Shown here in pieces: positions 1 through 7,435 of a stretch of 21,918 nt of DNA (within the stretch, counting starts at the first letter, position 1; every line of letters starts with the position of its first letter). A program made the translations under genes and the position numbers. The notes below the pieces were generated by a model that searched no databases, had not been told where the DNA came from, and saw nothing but the letters and a program-made list of their open reading frames with translations. This stretch comes from JAUXFK01 sp034189035 (lineage in GTDB: Bacteria; Desulfobacterota; UBA8473): assembly GCA_034189035.1 (NCBI GenBank), contig JAXHVA010000073.1, forward strand, positions 1 to 21,918, in the 5' to 3' direction.

Positions 1-153
1 ATCAGCTTTCTTTTCCCTTATCCAGCGCGCCAACGTACCCCTGCTGATATCCAGGCTACGCTCCACCTCTGAGACCTTGCGTCCCTCCTCGTTGACGAGG
101 CGGATCGCTTCTAATTTAAATTTTGAATCATATTTCTTCCTCTTTTTACTCAT
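1..153 (-). CDS. IS3-family transposase OrfA, N-terminal part (partial)
   Basis: The gene starts with ATG at 153-151, preceded by an AAAGGAGTG ribosome binding site, and runs off the left edge after 51 codons. It begins MSKKRKKYDSKFKLEAIRLV and continues with a helix-turn-helix (VSEVERSLDISRGTLARWI). This is the usual layout of IS3 OrfA proteins: a basic start followed by an HTH that binds the terminal repeats. OrfA is normally joined to the OrfB DDE integrase by programmed -1 frameshifting; that part is not visible here. Whether the element is intact cannot be judged. Confidence 0.85.
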   Translation of the reverse strand, partial: MSKKRKKYDSKFKLEAIRLVNEEGRKVSEVERSLDISRGTLARWIREKKAD

Positions 154-216
154 GGATCACTCCTTTCCCTCTTTTATTTAATTGAGGCTCTTATGAGTGT
201 CCACTAAAATGGGGTA
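1..216 (-). mobile_element. End of an IS3-type insertion sequence (partial, runs off the window)
   Basis: The segment holds the 5' end of an IS3-type orfA (1-153, minus) and, about 45-60 bases upstream of its start, a GTGTCCACTAAAATGGGG segment (197-214, plus strand). Read on the minus strand this gives CCCCATTTTAGTGGACAC, which resembles the terminal inverted repeats of many IS3-family elements. The flanking sequence beyond about 215 is pyrF, so this is the insertion junction. The exact terminal base and any target duplication cannot be fixed because the other end lies outside the window. Confidence 0.7.
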
Positions 217-605
217 TGAATACATCTTCATATCATCTTCGCCAAAACTCGTCAATGCAGTGACAGAGAGTATCTTTAAGTCTCTTTTTTCTTTTACCGC
301 TGCTTGTAATATTGGAGCATTCCCATGCACAGTTGCAAAGGTAATGCCGCGACCTTTGAGCTGTCTAAAAGCCAGTGAGACTGTCTTTGGAATATCGAAG
401 AGTTTTAGATCGCACATCACTTTATGTCCTCGTGCTCTTATCATGTCAATAATAGGAAACAACCAGCGATAAACAACTGAAGACCAACCTTGAAGAAACT
501 AATATGTGAGCCTAATAACTCAACCCATTTTCTTGCTTCTTCTTTTAAACTTACGTCAAGTGCGATGATAATTCGATCATTTAAAGGGATATCTTTATGC
601 TTCAT
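215..605 (-). pseudogene. pyrF: Orotidine 5'-phosphate decarboxylase, frameshifted and cut by an IS
   Basis: OMP decarboxylase makes UMP in the last step of de novo pyrimidine synthesis. The first frame starts with ATG at 605-603 and reads RIIIALDVSLKEEARKWVE, then FFKVGLQLFIAG, matching the N-terminal barrel of PyrF. At about 460 one base appears to be lost: the expected Trp codon TGG is read as TG before TTTCCT, and the frame then stops at 443-441. The next frame continues with FPIIDMIRARGHKVMCDLKL and FDIPKTV, which includes the catalytic D-x-K-x-x-D signature, and runs to about 215, where IS sequence replaces the C-terminal half. The last codons before the stop at 178 come from the IS. 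With both a frameshift and a truncation the gene cannot make an active enzyme. Family identity is very clear. Confidence 0.88.
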
Positions 606-878
606 GATGATAGGTTTTCTTTACTTCTCCCATCTTAATATGCGGATTATTTGCAATGGAGTGTATAGATAAATCTCAGGTTACTTGAGAGTGATAGTAC
701 GCTTTTCTTAAAGTTTTGTGCTTTGCAAAATGAAGAACGATTGATAAAAAGGTCAATATATATTCATCAAGGGATCTCTCAAACAGATTGGTAAAACAGC
801 CAAAGAGTATTATTTATGAGGAAAGGATGACTTTCATACGGGATCTTCTCTTTGATACTCTCTAATTGCTTAGTAGTT

Positions 879-2138
879 CTAGTCTCCGCTGAGTATAATC
901 CTGTTACGCCCACTTTCTTTAGCTTCATAAAGCAGTTTATCTGCTTTTTTAACCATCTCCTCAAGGCTACCGGCCAGTTCGGTAGCAACTCCCATACTTA
1001 CAGTTACTTCTATCTTGGTATCCTCTTCAATCTCTATAGAAGACTCTTGTACTTTTACTCGAAGCTCTTCAAAAACTTTTTTTGCATATTCCCTCCTCAT
1101 ATTAATCGCTAGAACACAAAATTCCTCTCCGCCTAACCTTGCAACAATATCCGTATCACGCATCCTGTGGTTGAGTATTGACGAGATATATACAAGGGTT
1201 TTATCACCCGCCTCGTGTCCATAGGTGTCGTTTACACCCTTGAAATGGTCTATATCAATCATAGCACATGTAATGGTCAGATTTTCCCGAATAGCATTCG
1301 CAAAAAGCTTATTTCCTGTTTCAAAGAAGTATCTTCTATTGTAAAGGCCTGTGAGGGCGTCTTTAATAGATGCCTCTCTTATCAGATGTATACGTTCTAA
1401 ATTCTCGATATTCTGGGTGACACGGCAGTAAAATTCCTCTGTAAGAAATGTCTGTTTAGTAATGAAGTCATTTGCCCCTATCTTTAAAAACCTAGCGGCC
1501 AGAACGTTTTGACCTTCGGAAGAGATGCCTATCACAGCCAGGTCATCTCTACTGTATTTCTCTCTTATCTTTTGCGTTAAAACATGCCCGTCCATCTGAG
1601 GCATGTTAAAGTCTGTAATAACAAGCTTTATATCAGGGTGTTCGTTAAGTATATCAAGTGCTTCTTGACCATTGGTTGCGATGAATACCTGGTAACGGTG
1701 AATAATAAGGAGTTTTGAGAGGGCCTTTCTATAGAAAGCAACATCATCAACTATCAGTACCTTTGTATTCGCATTTTTCTCAATCCGGTTGAGCATATTG
1801 ATAATGTAATCAAGGCTTTGAGGATCATCCTTAATAACATAATCCACAACCTTTTTCGACCAGACTACCCCGCGTATCTCTTCACTTACACTCCCAGTAA
1901 AGACAATCGCTGGAATATCCCTTTTTATAATTTCATCGATGATTTCCCCTTGAGGGGCGTCTGGCAAATTGAAGTCGAGAATTCCAGCGAAAAAATCTTC
2001 TTCAGTCTCACTAAGAATCTTGACCGCTTCTGTTATATTCTGCGCCCAGACAACATTATAGACAGTATCTGCCTCTATCTTATTTTTTATGGTCATGCCA
2101 AAGAATTTGCTATCTTCTACAATAAGAACCGTTTTCAT
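879..2138 (-). CDS. Two-receiver response regulator with GGDEF output (PleD-like diguanylate cyclase)
   Basis: The predicted 419-aa soluble protein makes the second messenger c-di-GMP from two GTP. Receiver 1 spans about residues 3-118 (acidic E8/D9, phosphoacceptor D55 in ILDFNLPD, T81, K103). Receiver 2 spans about 126-245 (D131/D132, phosphoacceptor D176 in ITDFNMPQMDG). The GGDEF domain covers about 258-419. It has the metal and substrate motif DIDHFK (295-300), an active-site GGEEF (336-340) and an RDTD inhibitory I-site (327-330) exactly five residues upstream, so feedback inhibition by c-di-GMP is expected. The REC-REC-GGDEF order matches PleD. ATG at 2138 follows a GAGAG purine stretch. 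No cognate kinase is adjacent and the gene stands alone with long flanking spacers. What it controls cannot be inferred. Confidence 0.9.
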   Translation of the reverse strand: MKTVLIVEDSKFFGMTIKNKIEADTVYNVVWAQNITEAVKILSETEEDFFAGILDFNLPDAPQGEIIDEIIKRDIPAIVFTGSVSEEIRGVVWSKKVVDYVIKDDPQSLDYIINMLNRIEKNANTKVLIVDDVAFYRKALSKLLIIHRYQVFIATNGQEALDILNEHPDIKLVITDFNMPQMDGHVLTQKIREKYSRDDLAVIGISSEGQNVLAARFLKIGANDFITKQTFLTEEFYCRVTQNIENLERIHLIREASIKDALTGLYNRRYFFETGNKLFANAIRENLTITCAMIDIDHFKGVNDTYGHEAGDKTLVYISSILNHRMRDTDIVARLGGEEFCVLAINMRREYAKKVFEELRVKVQESSIEIEEDTKIEVTVSMGVATELAGSLEEMVKKADKLLYEAKESGRNRIILSGD

Positions 2139-2667
2139 TTGAAAACTCTCTTTCTTCCCCCAATTAAAGTATTTAGTAATTGTTCATCTATTTTATGGAG
2201 TTAACGATATTTTATGATTGTAGTTGTCTTTTCATCGTGATATATATATTTTGAAGATGTAAAATATATAATATCTTTTATAAACGACATTCTAAATCAG
2301 TTTTTGGCGGAACAATTACACTATTTATTTGAAGCGGATATTGGACTCCCTCAGCAAAAAATAACTTTGGCATTTTAATTTGATTATAATAATAAATTTT
2401 CGCAAAGATCATGCCTTATTGAACGTAAAAAAGATTGTATGGATCTTTACAATTATACAGCTTTGAATATATCCATTCATATATGTAGCCATCCAGGACA
2501 TATATATTCTTTTTTATCGCTGATTTAAACGTCAAAAAACTAAATGCATTATCATTTAACCGTCGCTTTTTTGTTAATTTGCAACACGTTAGCTTTTTTT
2601 GAAAAGAATGACTTTAAGACGGCCGCATTATAGTCCATATAAAATCACATCTTTCCCTTCTTCTCTT
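2139..2667. other. AT-rich non-coding region upstream of the diguanylate cyclase
   Basis: No convincing coding sequence is seen on either strand. The stretch is very AT-rich, with runs such as TATATATATT near 2240 and several ATATAT clusters near 2480-2510. It should hold the promoter of the minus-strand GGDEF gene, but I cannot choose a -35/-10 pair with confidence because the composition offers many chance matches. Confidence 0.5.
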
Positions 2668-2771
2668 TCTTAATTCACGTAGATGCTCGTGAAGTACACA
2701 CATTAAAATGTGACCGTCGTTGAAGCTTTATGATAGCTTGCTTTCTATTTACATAGCGCTATAATGATACA
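2668..2771 (+). repeat. Dispersed intergenic repeat, copy A
   Basis: This segment is related to the two copies between grpE and dnaJ. Its most conserved core (2699-2726) ends in GTCGTTGAAGC. It differs from the core of copy C (7350-7377) at about 4 of 28 positions. Beyond the core, similarity to copy B continues through GATAGCTT and ACATAGCGCTATAAT-like sequence to about 2771. The upstream part (CTTTCTTAATTCACG) also aligns with B and C. No inverted partner of copy A is seen nearby. Confidence 0.65.
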
Positions 2772-2824
2772 TCTGCGCGGGGTCTAGGAAGGTAAGTATT
2801 GTATTGCTCCGTAAAATATGCTTG

Positions 2825-2870
2825 CCCTGTAGAAACCCCATAAGGGTTCGCAAAGCAAAATTCTACAGGG
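2825..2870. repeat. Nested hairpin (CCCTGTAGAA / TTCTACAGGG)
   Basis: CCCTGTAGAA (2825-2834) pairs perfectly with TTCTACAGGG (2861-2870). Inside lies a second short stem, AACCC (2834-2838) with GGGTT (2844-2848). It lies about 75 bases downstream of the clpB stop. There is no adjoining T-run, so it is not a standard intrinsic terminator. It may be a small palindromic repeat unit or an RNA-stabilising 3' structure. Confidence 0.6.
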
Positions 2871-2888
2871 ATTGCATCGTAAGGGGCA

Positions 2889-2942
2889 GACTCAGAGGTT
2901 GAGTCAACGGGCTATTTTAGATAACACTGTTTAAAAACGGTG
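2889..2942 (-). terminator. Candidate transcript-end hairpins behind clpB
   Basis: Two short inverted repeats follow the clpB stop. CACTGTTT (2925-2932) pairs with AAACGGTG (2935-2942) apart from one G-T wobble. GACTCA (2889-2894) pairs with TGAGTC (2900-2905) around a five-base loop. Neither is followed by a clean U-run on the minus strand, so termination here is an inference from position, at the end of the chaperone cluster. Confidence 0.35.
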
Positions 2943-2946
2943 AAGT

Positions 2947-5592
2947 TCAATTGTTCTTTGGTTCAATAGATGCATAGTTTATATCTGAATTGGCAGAAAA
3001 ATTCAACACATTTCCGTCATAATTTCCTATGATCTCGCATCCGTCTTTTATCTCCCCTTGTATTATCAATTTGGCAATAGGGGTTTCTACATTTGTCTGG
3101 ATCGCTCTCTTTAAAGGACGAGCACCATAAGTCGGATCATATCCTATCTTTGCAAGATAATCCTTGCTAGCATCTGTTAATTTAAGGACCATTCCCTTTT
3201 CTATAAGCCGCTTTTGTAAATGTTCCAATTGTATTTCCACAATCTGCCTTAACTGCTCAGGAACAAGTGCATGGAATACGACGGTCTCATCAATTCTGTT
3301 TAAAAACTCCGGCCGAAAATGCTTTCTCAACGCATCCAAAACGAGGTTTTTCATATTGTTATAACTCTCTTCATCGGTTTCTCGATAATCAAGGATATAC
3401 TGGCTCCCGATATTTGAAGTCATAATCACCACAGTGTTTTTAAAGTTCACTGTACGTCCATGAGAATCGGTCAAGCGTCCATCATCCAATATCTGTAAAA
3501 GGACATTAAAGACATCATGATGAGCCTTTTCTATTTCATCGAACAGTATTACGGAATAGGGTCTTCTCCTTACTGCTTCGGTGAGTTGCCCTCCTTCTTC
3601 ATATCCTATATATCCAGGCGGAGCACCTATCAAGCGAGATACTGTGTGTTTTTCCATATATTCCGACATATCTATTCGTGCCATTGCCTGCTCATCATCA
3701 AAGAGAAAATCGGCCAGTGTTCTTGCCAATTCTGTTTTGCCAACTCCTGATGGTCCCATAAAGATAAAGCTTCCTATGGGTCTTTGGGGATCCTTCAAGC
3801 CAGAGCGAGAACGTAAAACTGCATTCGATACTGCAGTTACTGCCTCATCTTGTCCTACGACTCTCTTATGAAGATGTTCCTCAAGCCTCATGAGCTTTTC
3901 AATCTCCCCTTCCATCAATCTGCTGACAGGGATACCCGTCCATCTGCTGACTACATCGGCGATATCATCTTCATCTACTTCTTCTTTTAAAAGCCTTTTA
4001 GACGTACCTTTGCCTTCCTCATCCTTTTCTTCTTCAGCATGTAATCTCTTCTCCAAATCCATAAGCCTTCCATATTTCAGTTCGGCTGCTTTACTGAGAT
4101 CATAATCTCTTTCAGCCTGCTCAATCTCGACCTTTACAACTTCAATCTCCTCTTTCAACTTTCTTATATTCTGGATTTCTTCCTTTTCTATATGCCATCT
4201 GGCTTTCATAGCATCTGCTTCAGCCTTTTGCTCTGCTAGGTCTTTTTCTAACTTCTCCAGCCTCTCTTTCGATGTTTTGTCTTTTTCTTTCTTCAATGCC
4301 TCTCTTTCTATTTCCAATTGCATGATCCTTCTCATTATCTCGTCGAGTTCCGAAGGCATGCTGTCGATCTCGGTCCGAAGTTTAGCTGTAGCTTCATCGA
4401 TCAGGTCTATTGCCTTATCAGGCAAGAATCGATCTGAGATGTATCTATTACTCAGTATTGCCGCTGAAACCAGGGCAGAATCCTTGATACGAACCCCATG
4501 GTGAACTTCATATCGTTCCTTTAACCCCCTTAATATGGAGACCGTCTCTTCCACGCTAGGCTGAGATACTATGATCGGTTGAAACCTTCTCTCTAAGGCT
4601 GCATCCTTTTCTACATGTTTTCTGTATTCATTTAAGGTCGTTGCTCCAATACAGTGCAACTCCCCTCTTGCCAGCATAGGCTTCAATATATTGCTGGCAT
4701 CCATTGCACCTTCCGCAGCCCCTGCCCCTACAACAGTGTGGAGCTCATCTATGAAGAGGATATACATTCCCTGTGATTTTTGTATCTCTTTTAAAACTGC
4801 CTTAAGCCTTTCCTCGAATTCCCCGCGATACTTTGCACCTGCAATCAATGCTCCCATATCTAAGGCCGTTACTTTCTTTTTTTTAAGTCCTTCCGGGACA
4901 TCACCTTTTATGATTCGTTGAGCCAATCCTTCTGCAATAGCTGTCTTTCCTACACCAGGCTCTCCAATAAGGACAGGATTGTTCTTTGTACGCCTGGATA
5001 ATACTTGGATCACCCTTCTGATCTCTTCATCTCTTCCAATAACAGGGTCAAGCTTTCCGCGTTCTGCTTCCTTAGTCAAGTCTCTCCCATATTTTTCTAA
5101 TGCCTGATATGTATCTTCAGGAGTCTGAGAGGTTACCCGCTGATTTCCTCTTACATCGATCAGTGCCTTTAGGAATCCATCTTTTGTGACCCCATTCCCT
5201 TTTAGAATAACGGTTATACGGTCTTTTTCGTCTTTTAATATGCCGAGCACAATATGTTCTACACTGACGTATTCATCCTTCAGCCTCTTAGCCTCTTCTT
5301 CTGCTTCAACCAGTAAACGATTGAGCCTTGCAGTAATGTAAAGCTGTCCTGCAGCAGCACCATCCCCTGTGACTCTGGGAATGTTTTCTATGTGATCTAC
5401 GATCTTTTGTCGTATCTTTTGCGGTGATATTCCCATCTTCTCAAAGACCGAAGGGATCAAACCATTGGGTTGATCCAATAATGCTAAAAAAAGATGCTCA
5501 CTATCCACCTGTTGATGATTGTGTTTTACCGCCAAACTCTGAGCGTTGTTTATTGCTTCCATTGTCTTTTCAGTAAGTTTATTCGGATCCAT
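2947..5592 (-). CDS. clpB: ClpB disaggregase (Hsp104 family AAA+ chaperone)
   Basis: ClpB (881 aa) is a cytoplasmic hexamer that threads aggregated proteins through its pore in partnership with DnaK/DnaJ/GrpE. The Clp N domain is about residues 1-150. AAA-1 has Walker A GEPGVGKT (210-217), pore loop KYRGEFEER (254-262) and Walker B LFIDE (279-283). The coiled-coil middle domain, about 405-535 and rich in Glu/Lys, separates ClpB from ClpA/ClpC. AAA-2 has Walker A GPSGVGKT (613-620), pore loop GYIGYEEGG (660-668) and Walker B LFDE (683-686). No ClpP-binding loop is apparent. Length is normal for ClpB. The start ATG at 5592 follows a near-perfect GGGAGGTGATC Shine-Dalgarno, 22 bases after the regulator gene, so it is probably transcribed with it. 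The C-terminal tail ends in an unremarkable polar stretch. Confidence 0.97.
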   Translation of the reverse strand: MDPNKLTEKTMEAINNAQSLAVKHNHQQVDSEHLFLALLDQPNGLIPSVFEKMGISPQKIRQKIVDHIENIPRVTGDGAAAGQLYITARLNRLLVEAEEEAKRLKDEYVSVEHIVLGILKDEKDRITVILKGNGVTKDGFLKALIDVRGNQRVTSQTPEDTYQALEKYGRDLTKEAERGKLDPVIGRDEEIRRVIQVLSRRTKNNPVLIGEPGVGKTAIAEGLAQRIIKGDVPEGLKKKKVTALDMGALIAGAKYRGEFEERLKAVLKEIQKSQGMYILFIDELHTVVGAGAAEGAMDASNILKPMLARGELHCIGATTLNEYRKHVEKDAALERRFQPIIVSQPSVEETVSILRGLKERYEVHHGVRIKDSALVSAAILSNRYISDRFLPDKAIDLIDEATAKLRTEIDSMPSELDEIMRRIMQLEIEREALKKEKDKTSKERLEKLEKDLAEQKAEADAMKARWHIEKEEIQNIRKLKEEIEVVKVEIEQAERDYDLSKAAELKYGRLMDLEKRLHAEEEKDEEGKGTSKRLLKEEVDEDDIADVVSRWTGIPVSRLMEGEIEKLMRLEEHLHKRVVGQDEAVTAVSNAVLRSRSGLKDPQRPIGSFIFMGPSGVGKTELARTLADFLFDDEQAMARIDMSEYMEKHTVSRLIGAPPGYIGYEEGGQLTEAVRRRPYSVILFDEIEKAHHDVFNVLLQILDDGRLTDSHGRTVNFKNTVVIMTSNIGSQYILDYRETDEESYNNMKNLVLDALRKHFRPEFLNRIDETVVFHALVPEQLRQIVEIQLEHLQKRLIEKGMVLKLTDASKDYLAKIGYDPTYGARPLKRAIQTNVETPIAKLIIQGEIKDGCEIIGNYDGNVLNFSANSDINYASIEPKNN

Positions 5593-5614
5593 TCAAGATC
5601 ACCTCCCTTGAATT

Positions 5615-5929
5615 TTATAATTTCAGCATCAACTCTGATAGTTGTCGATCCATATCTTCTATTCTTTCAAGAAGGTCAAGGATGATCCCAATGCCTGAAA
5701 GATTAACACCAAGATCCCTTCTCAATCTTTGAATTTTCTCTATGCGAAAGAGAGTTGTCTCTCTGAGGAGATAAGACCCTTTCTCTTTTTTAATAGGAGT
5801 AATTAAGCCCATTCTTATATATCTTCGTATAGATGATTCTGACATGTTTGCCTTTTGAGCGATCTCCTCTATCCCAAAGAGTTTCTCTCCGACGATTTCG
5901 ACTTCTACAAATTCATATCCCTTAACCAT
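5615..5929 (-). CDS. MerR-type chaperone regulator, CbpM/HspR-like
   Basis: This is a small protein of 104 aa. Residues about 15-60 form a MerR-type winged HTH (LFGIEEIAQKANMSESSIRR, then YIRMGLITP). It continues with FRIEKIQRLRRDLGVNLSGI, then GIILDLLERIEDMDRQL, which would form the dimerising helix. The RRDLGVNLSGI-type helix is shared by HspR, the repressor of dnaK operons, and by CbpM, which binds and modulates the DnaJ-like CbpA. The gene starts only three bases after the dnaJ stop, and its Shine-Dalgarno (AAGGAGAT) lies in the last dnaJ codons, so the two are probably translationally coupled. I cannot tell repressor from J-protein modulator by sequence. No canonical HAIR operator (CTTGAGT-N7-ACTCAAG) was seen upstream of dnaK, which leans toward the CbpM role or a different operator. 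Confidence 0.82.
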   Translation of the reverse strand: MVKGYEFVEVEIVGEKLFGIEEIAQKANMSESSIRRYIRMGLITPIKKEKGSYLLRETTLFRIEKIQRLRRDLGVNLSGIGIILDLLERIEDMDRQLSELMLKL

Positions 5930-5932
5930 CGT

Positions 5933-6973
5933 TTATCTCCTTACTTCCTCAAAGGTAAGATCACTCATATGTTCTTTAGATATTTGTGCCAATTCCCTGT
6001 AGAGATCTTTTTCCTTCTCACTCGTCGTTTTGGGGACAATTATCTTGATCTTTACATACTGATCTCCTTTTTTTCCACCCTTCATAATCAAACCCAGGCC
6101 TTTCAATCTGAGGCGCTGTCCTGATTGTGTTCCCGCAGGTATCTTCATCTTCACATATCCCTTGAGGGTCATTACCTCAACTTCTTTGCCTAATACAGCC
6201 TCCCATGGCAAAATAGGAAGGTCAATCTGGATGTTATGTCCATCTAGAGTAAAATGGCGATGAGGCTCCAACTTTATATGGAAATACAAGTCTCCTGGTT
6301 TTCCACCTCCCATTCCTTTTTCACCTTGCCCGGTCAACCGAATCTTAGAGCCGTCTTTCACACCGGCAGGTATTGTAATGTCCAATCTTTTCGGTTTTGC
6401 GATCATCCCCATGCCATTGCATGCACTGCATCTGCTATTATTTATTACAGTCGCCCCTTTGCAGGCATGGCATATTTCACTGTGCTGAATGGTAACACTA
6501 CGTTTGCCTCCATTATAGGCATCTTCAAGAGAGATCCTCAGTTCAGCTTCAACATCTGAACCTCGTGCACTTCGTCTTCTTTTCGATTTTCTTTGAGAAA
6601 AACCAACACCAGGTTCTTGTCCAAAAAGAACGGAAAAGAAATCACTGAAGTTGCCAAATCCGCCTGCCCCTGTAAAGTTTCCGAAGTCATCCGTCCTTAC
6701 ACGAAAACCTTCCCATCCAGGTGGGGGTGTGAAGTCTGCACCGGCCTGCCAGTTTGATCCTAATTGATCGTATTTCGCCTTCTTTTTTGGATCTCCAAGA
6801 ACTTCATGTGCCTCATTGATATCTTTAAACTTATCTTCAGCTTTTTTATCCCCCGGGTTGACATCAGGATGGTATTTTCTTGCTAATTTCCGAAATGCTT
6901 GTTTTATTTCTTTTTCTGATGCATCCCTTTTTATACCCAGGATCTTGTAGTAATCTTTATATTCCATTCCCAT
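5933..6973 (-). CDS. dnaJ: DnaJ/CbpA-type J-domain co-chaperone with a half zinc centre
   Basis: This 346-aa J-protein delivers clients to DnaK and stimulates its ATPase. The J domain (about 5-70) has the HPD signature at residues 35-37. A Gly/Phe-rich stretch (about 95-125) ends in FSDFFSVLFG, as in CbpA proteins. The substrate-binding beta domains follow (about 140-330). Between residues 168 and 188 are only two C-x-x-C-x-G motifs (CHACKG, then CSACNGMG). Classical DnaJ has four and CbpA has none, so this is an intermediate with four cysteines able to bind one zinc ion. The start ATG at 6973 follows AAGGAAAAAGAG; a second in-frame ATG two codons on is a possible alternative. It is tightly linked to the following CbpM/HspR-like gene but separated from grpE by 462 bases of repeat-bearing DNA, so it may have its own promoter. 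Confidence 0.93.
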   Translation of the reverse strand: MGMEYKDYYKILGIKRDASEKEIKQAFRKLARKYHPDVNPGDKKAEDKFKDINEAHEVLGDPKKKAKYDQLGSNWQAGADFTPPPGWEGFRVRTDDFGNFTGAGGFGNFSDFFSVLFGQEPGVGFSQRKSKRRRSARGSDVEAELRISLEDAYNGGKRSVTIQHSEICHACKGATVINNSRCSACNGMGMIAKPKRLDITIPAGVKDGSKIRLTGQGEKGMGGGKPGDLYFHIKLEPHRHFTLDGHNIQIDLPILPWEAVLGKEVEVMTLKGYVKMKIPAGTQSGQRLRLKGLGLIMKGGKKGDQYVKIKIIVPKTTSEKEKDLYRELAQISKEHMSDLTFEEVRR

Positions 6974-7140
6974 CTCTTTTTCCTTTTACCTGTTTTTTAG
7001 AGTCTCTCCAACAACTGCCCTTCTTGCAATCTCTGAATTATATACGTATATTATTCTTGCTCGTCCTTTGAAATAGGAAACATCCTTCATTTTGCTCCTA
7101 GTTTCTAATTTCTTTAAGGACACAGTGGTAAGCTTACTTG

Positions 7141-7239
7141 TATAATTTTAGCACTATGTTAAATAAAAAGCTATCATCAGGCTTCAATGACAATCAAATT
7201 TTAATACGTGTAAAACTCGAGCCCAAGTGAGCATAAAGA
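7141..7239 (-). repeat. Dispersed intergenic repeat, copy B (left arm of a long inverted repeat)
   Basis: Read on the minus strand this copy aligns with copy A over its whole length, including ACATAGTGCTAAAATTATAC at its far end. It aligns with copy C over the inner part. The core 7181-7208 is the inverted match of 7350-7377 with 2 mismatches in 28. It lies upstream of dnaJ in the same orientation as that gene. Confidence 0.75.
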
Positions 7240-7310
7240 AAAATAGTATAGCACTATTCAATTCAGTAGCTTCATTACTATTTCAGATATTACATGTGGG
7301 GTTACTCCCT

Positions 7311-7378
7311 GTTCTTTTTTTACGCTCACTAAGACGCTCAGACAATACTCGCATTAAAATTTGATTGTCGTTGAAGCG
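7311..7378 (+). repeat. Dispersed intergenic repeat, copy C (right arm of the inverted repeat)
   Basis: The core 7350-7377 matches copy B in inverted orientation and copy A in direct orientation. With copy B it makes an inverted repeat whose outer limits are about 7181 and 7377 and whose central part is about 70-140 bases. Together they fill most of the grpE-dnaJ spacer. No open reading frame of note lies between the arms, so a non-autonomous MITE-like element is the simplest reading. Confidence 0.75.
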
Positions 7379-7435
7379 AAGTCTTTCAAAAAGCTAAACT
7401 GTTACGCATAGGTAATTATCTGGTTTTTTAAGCCT

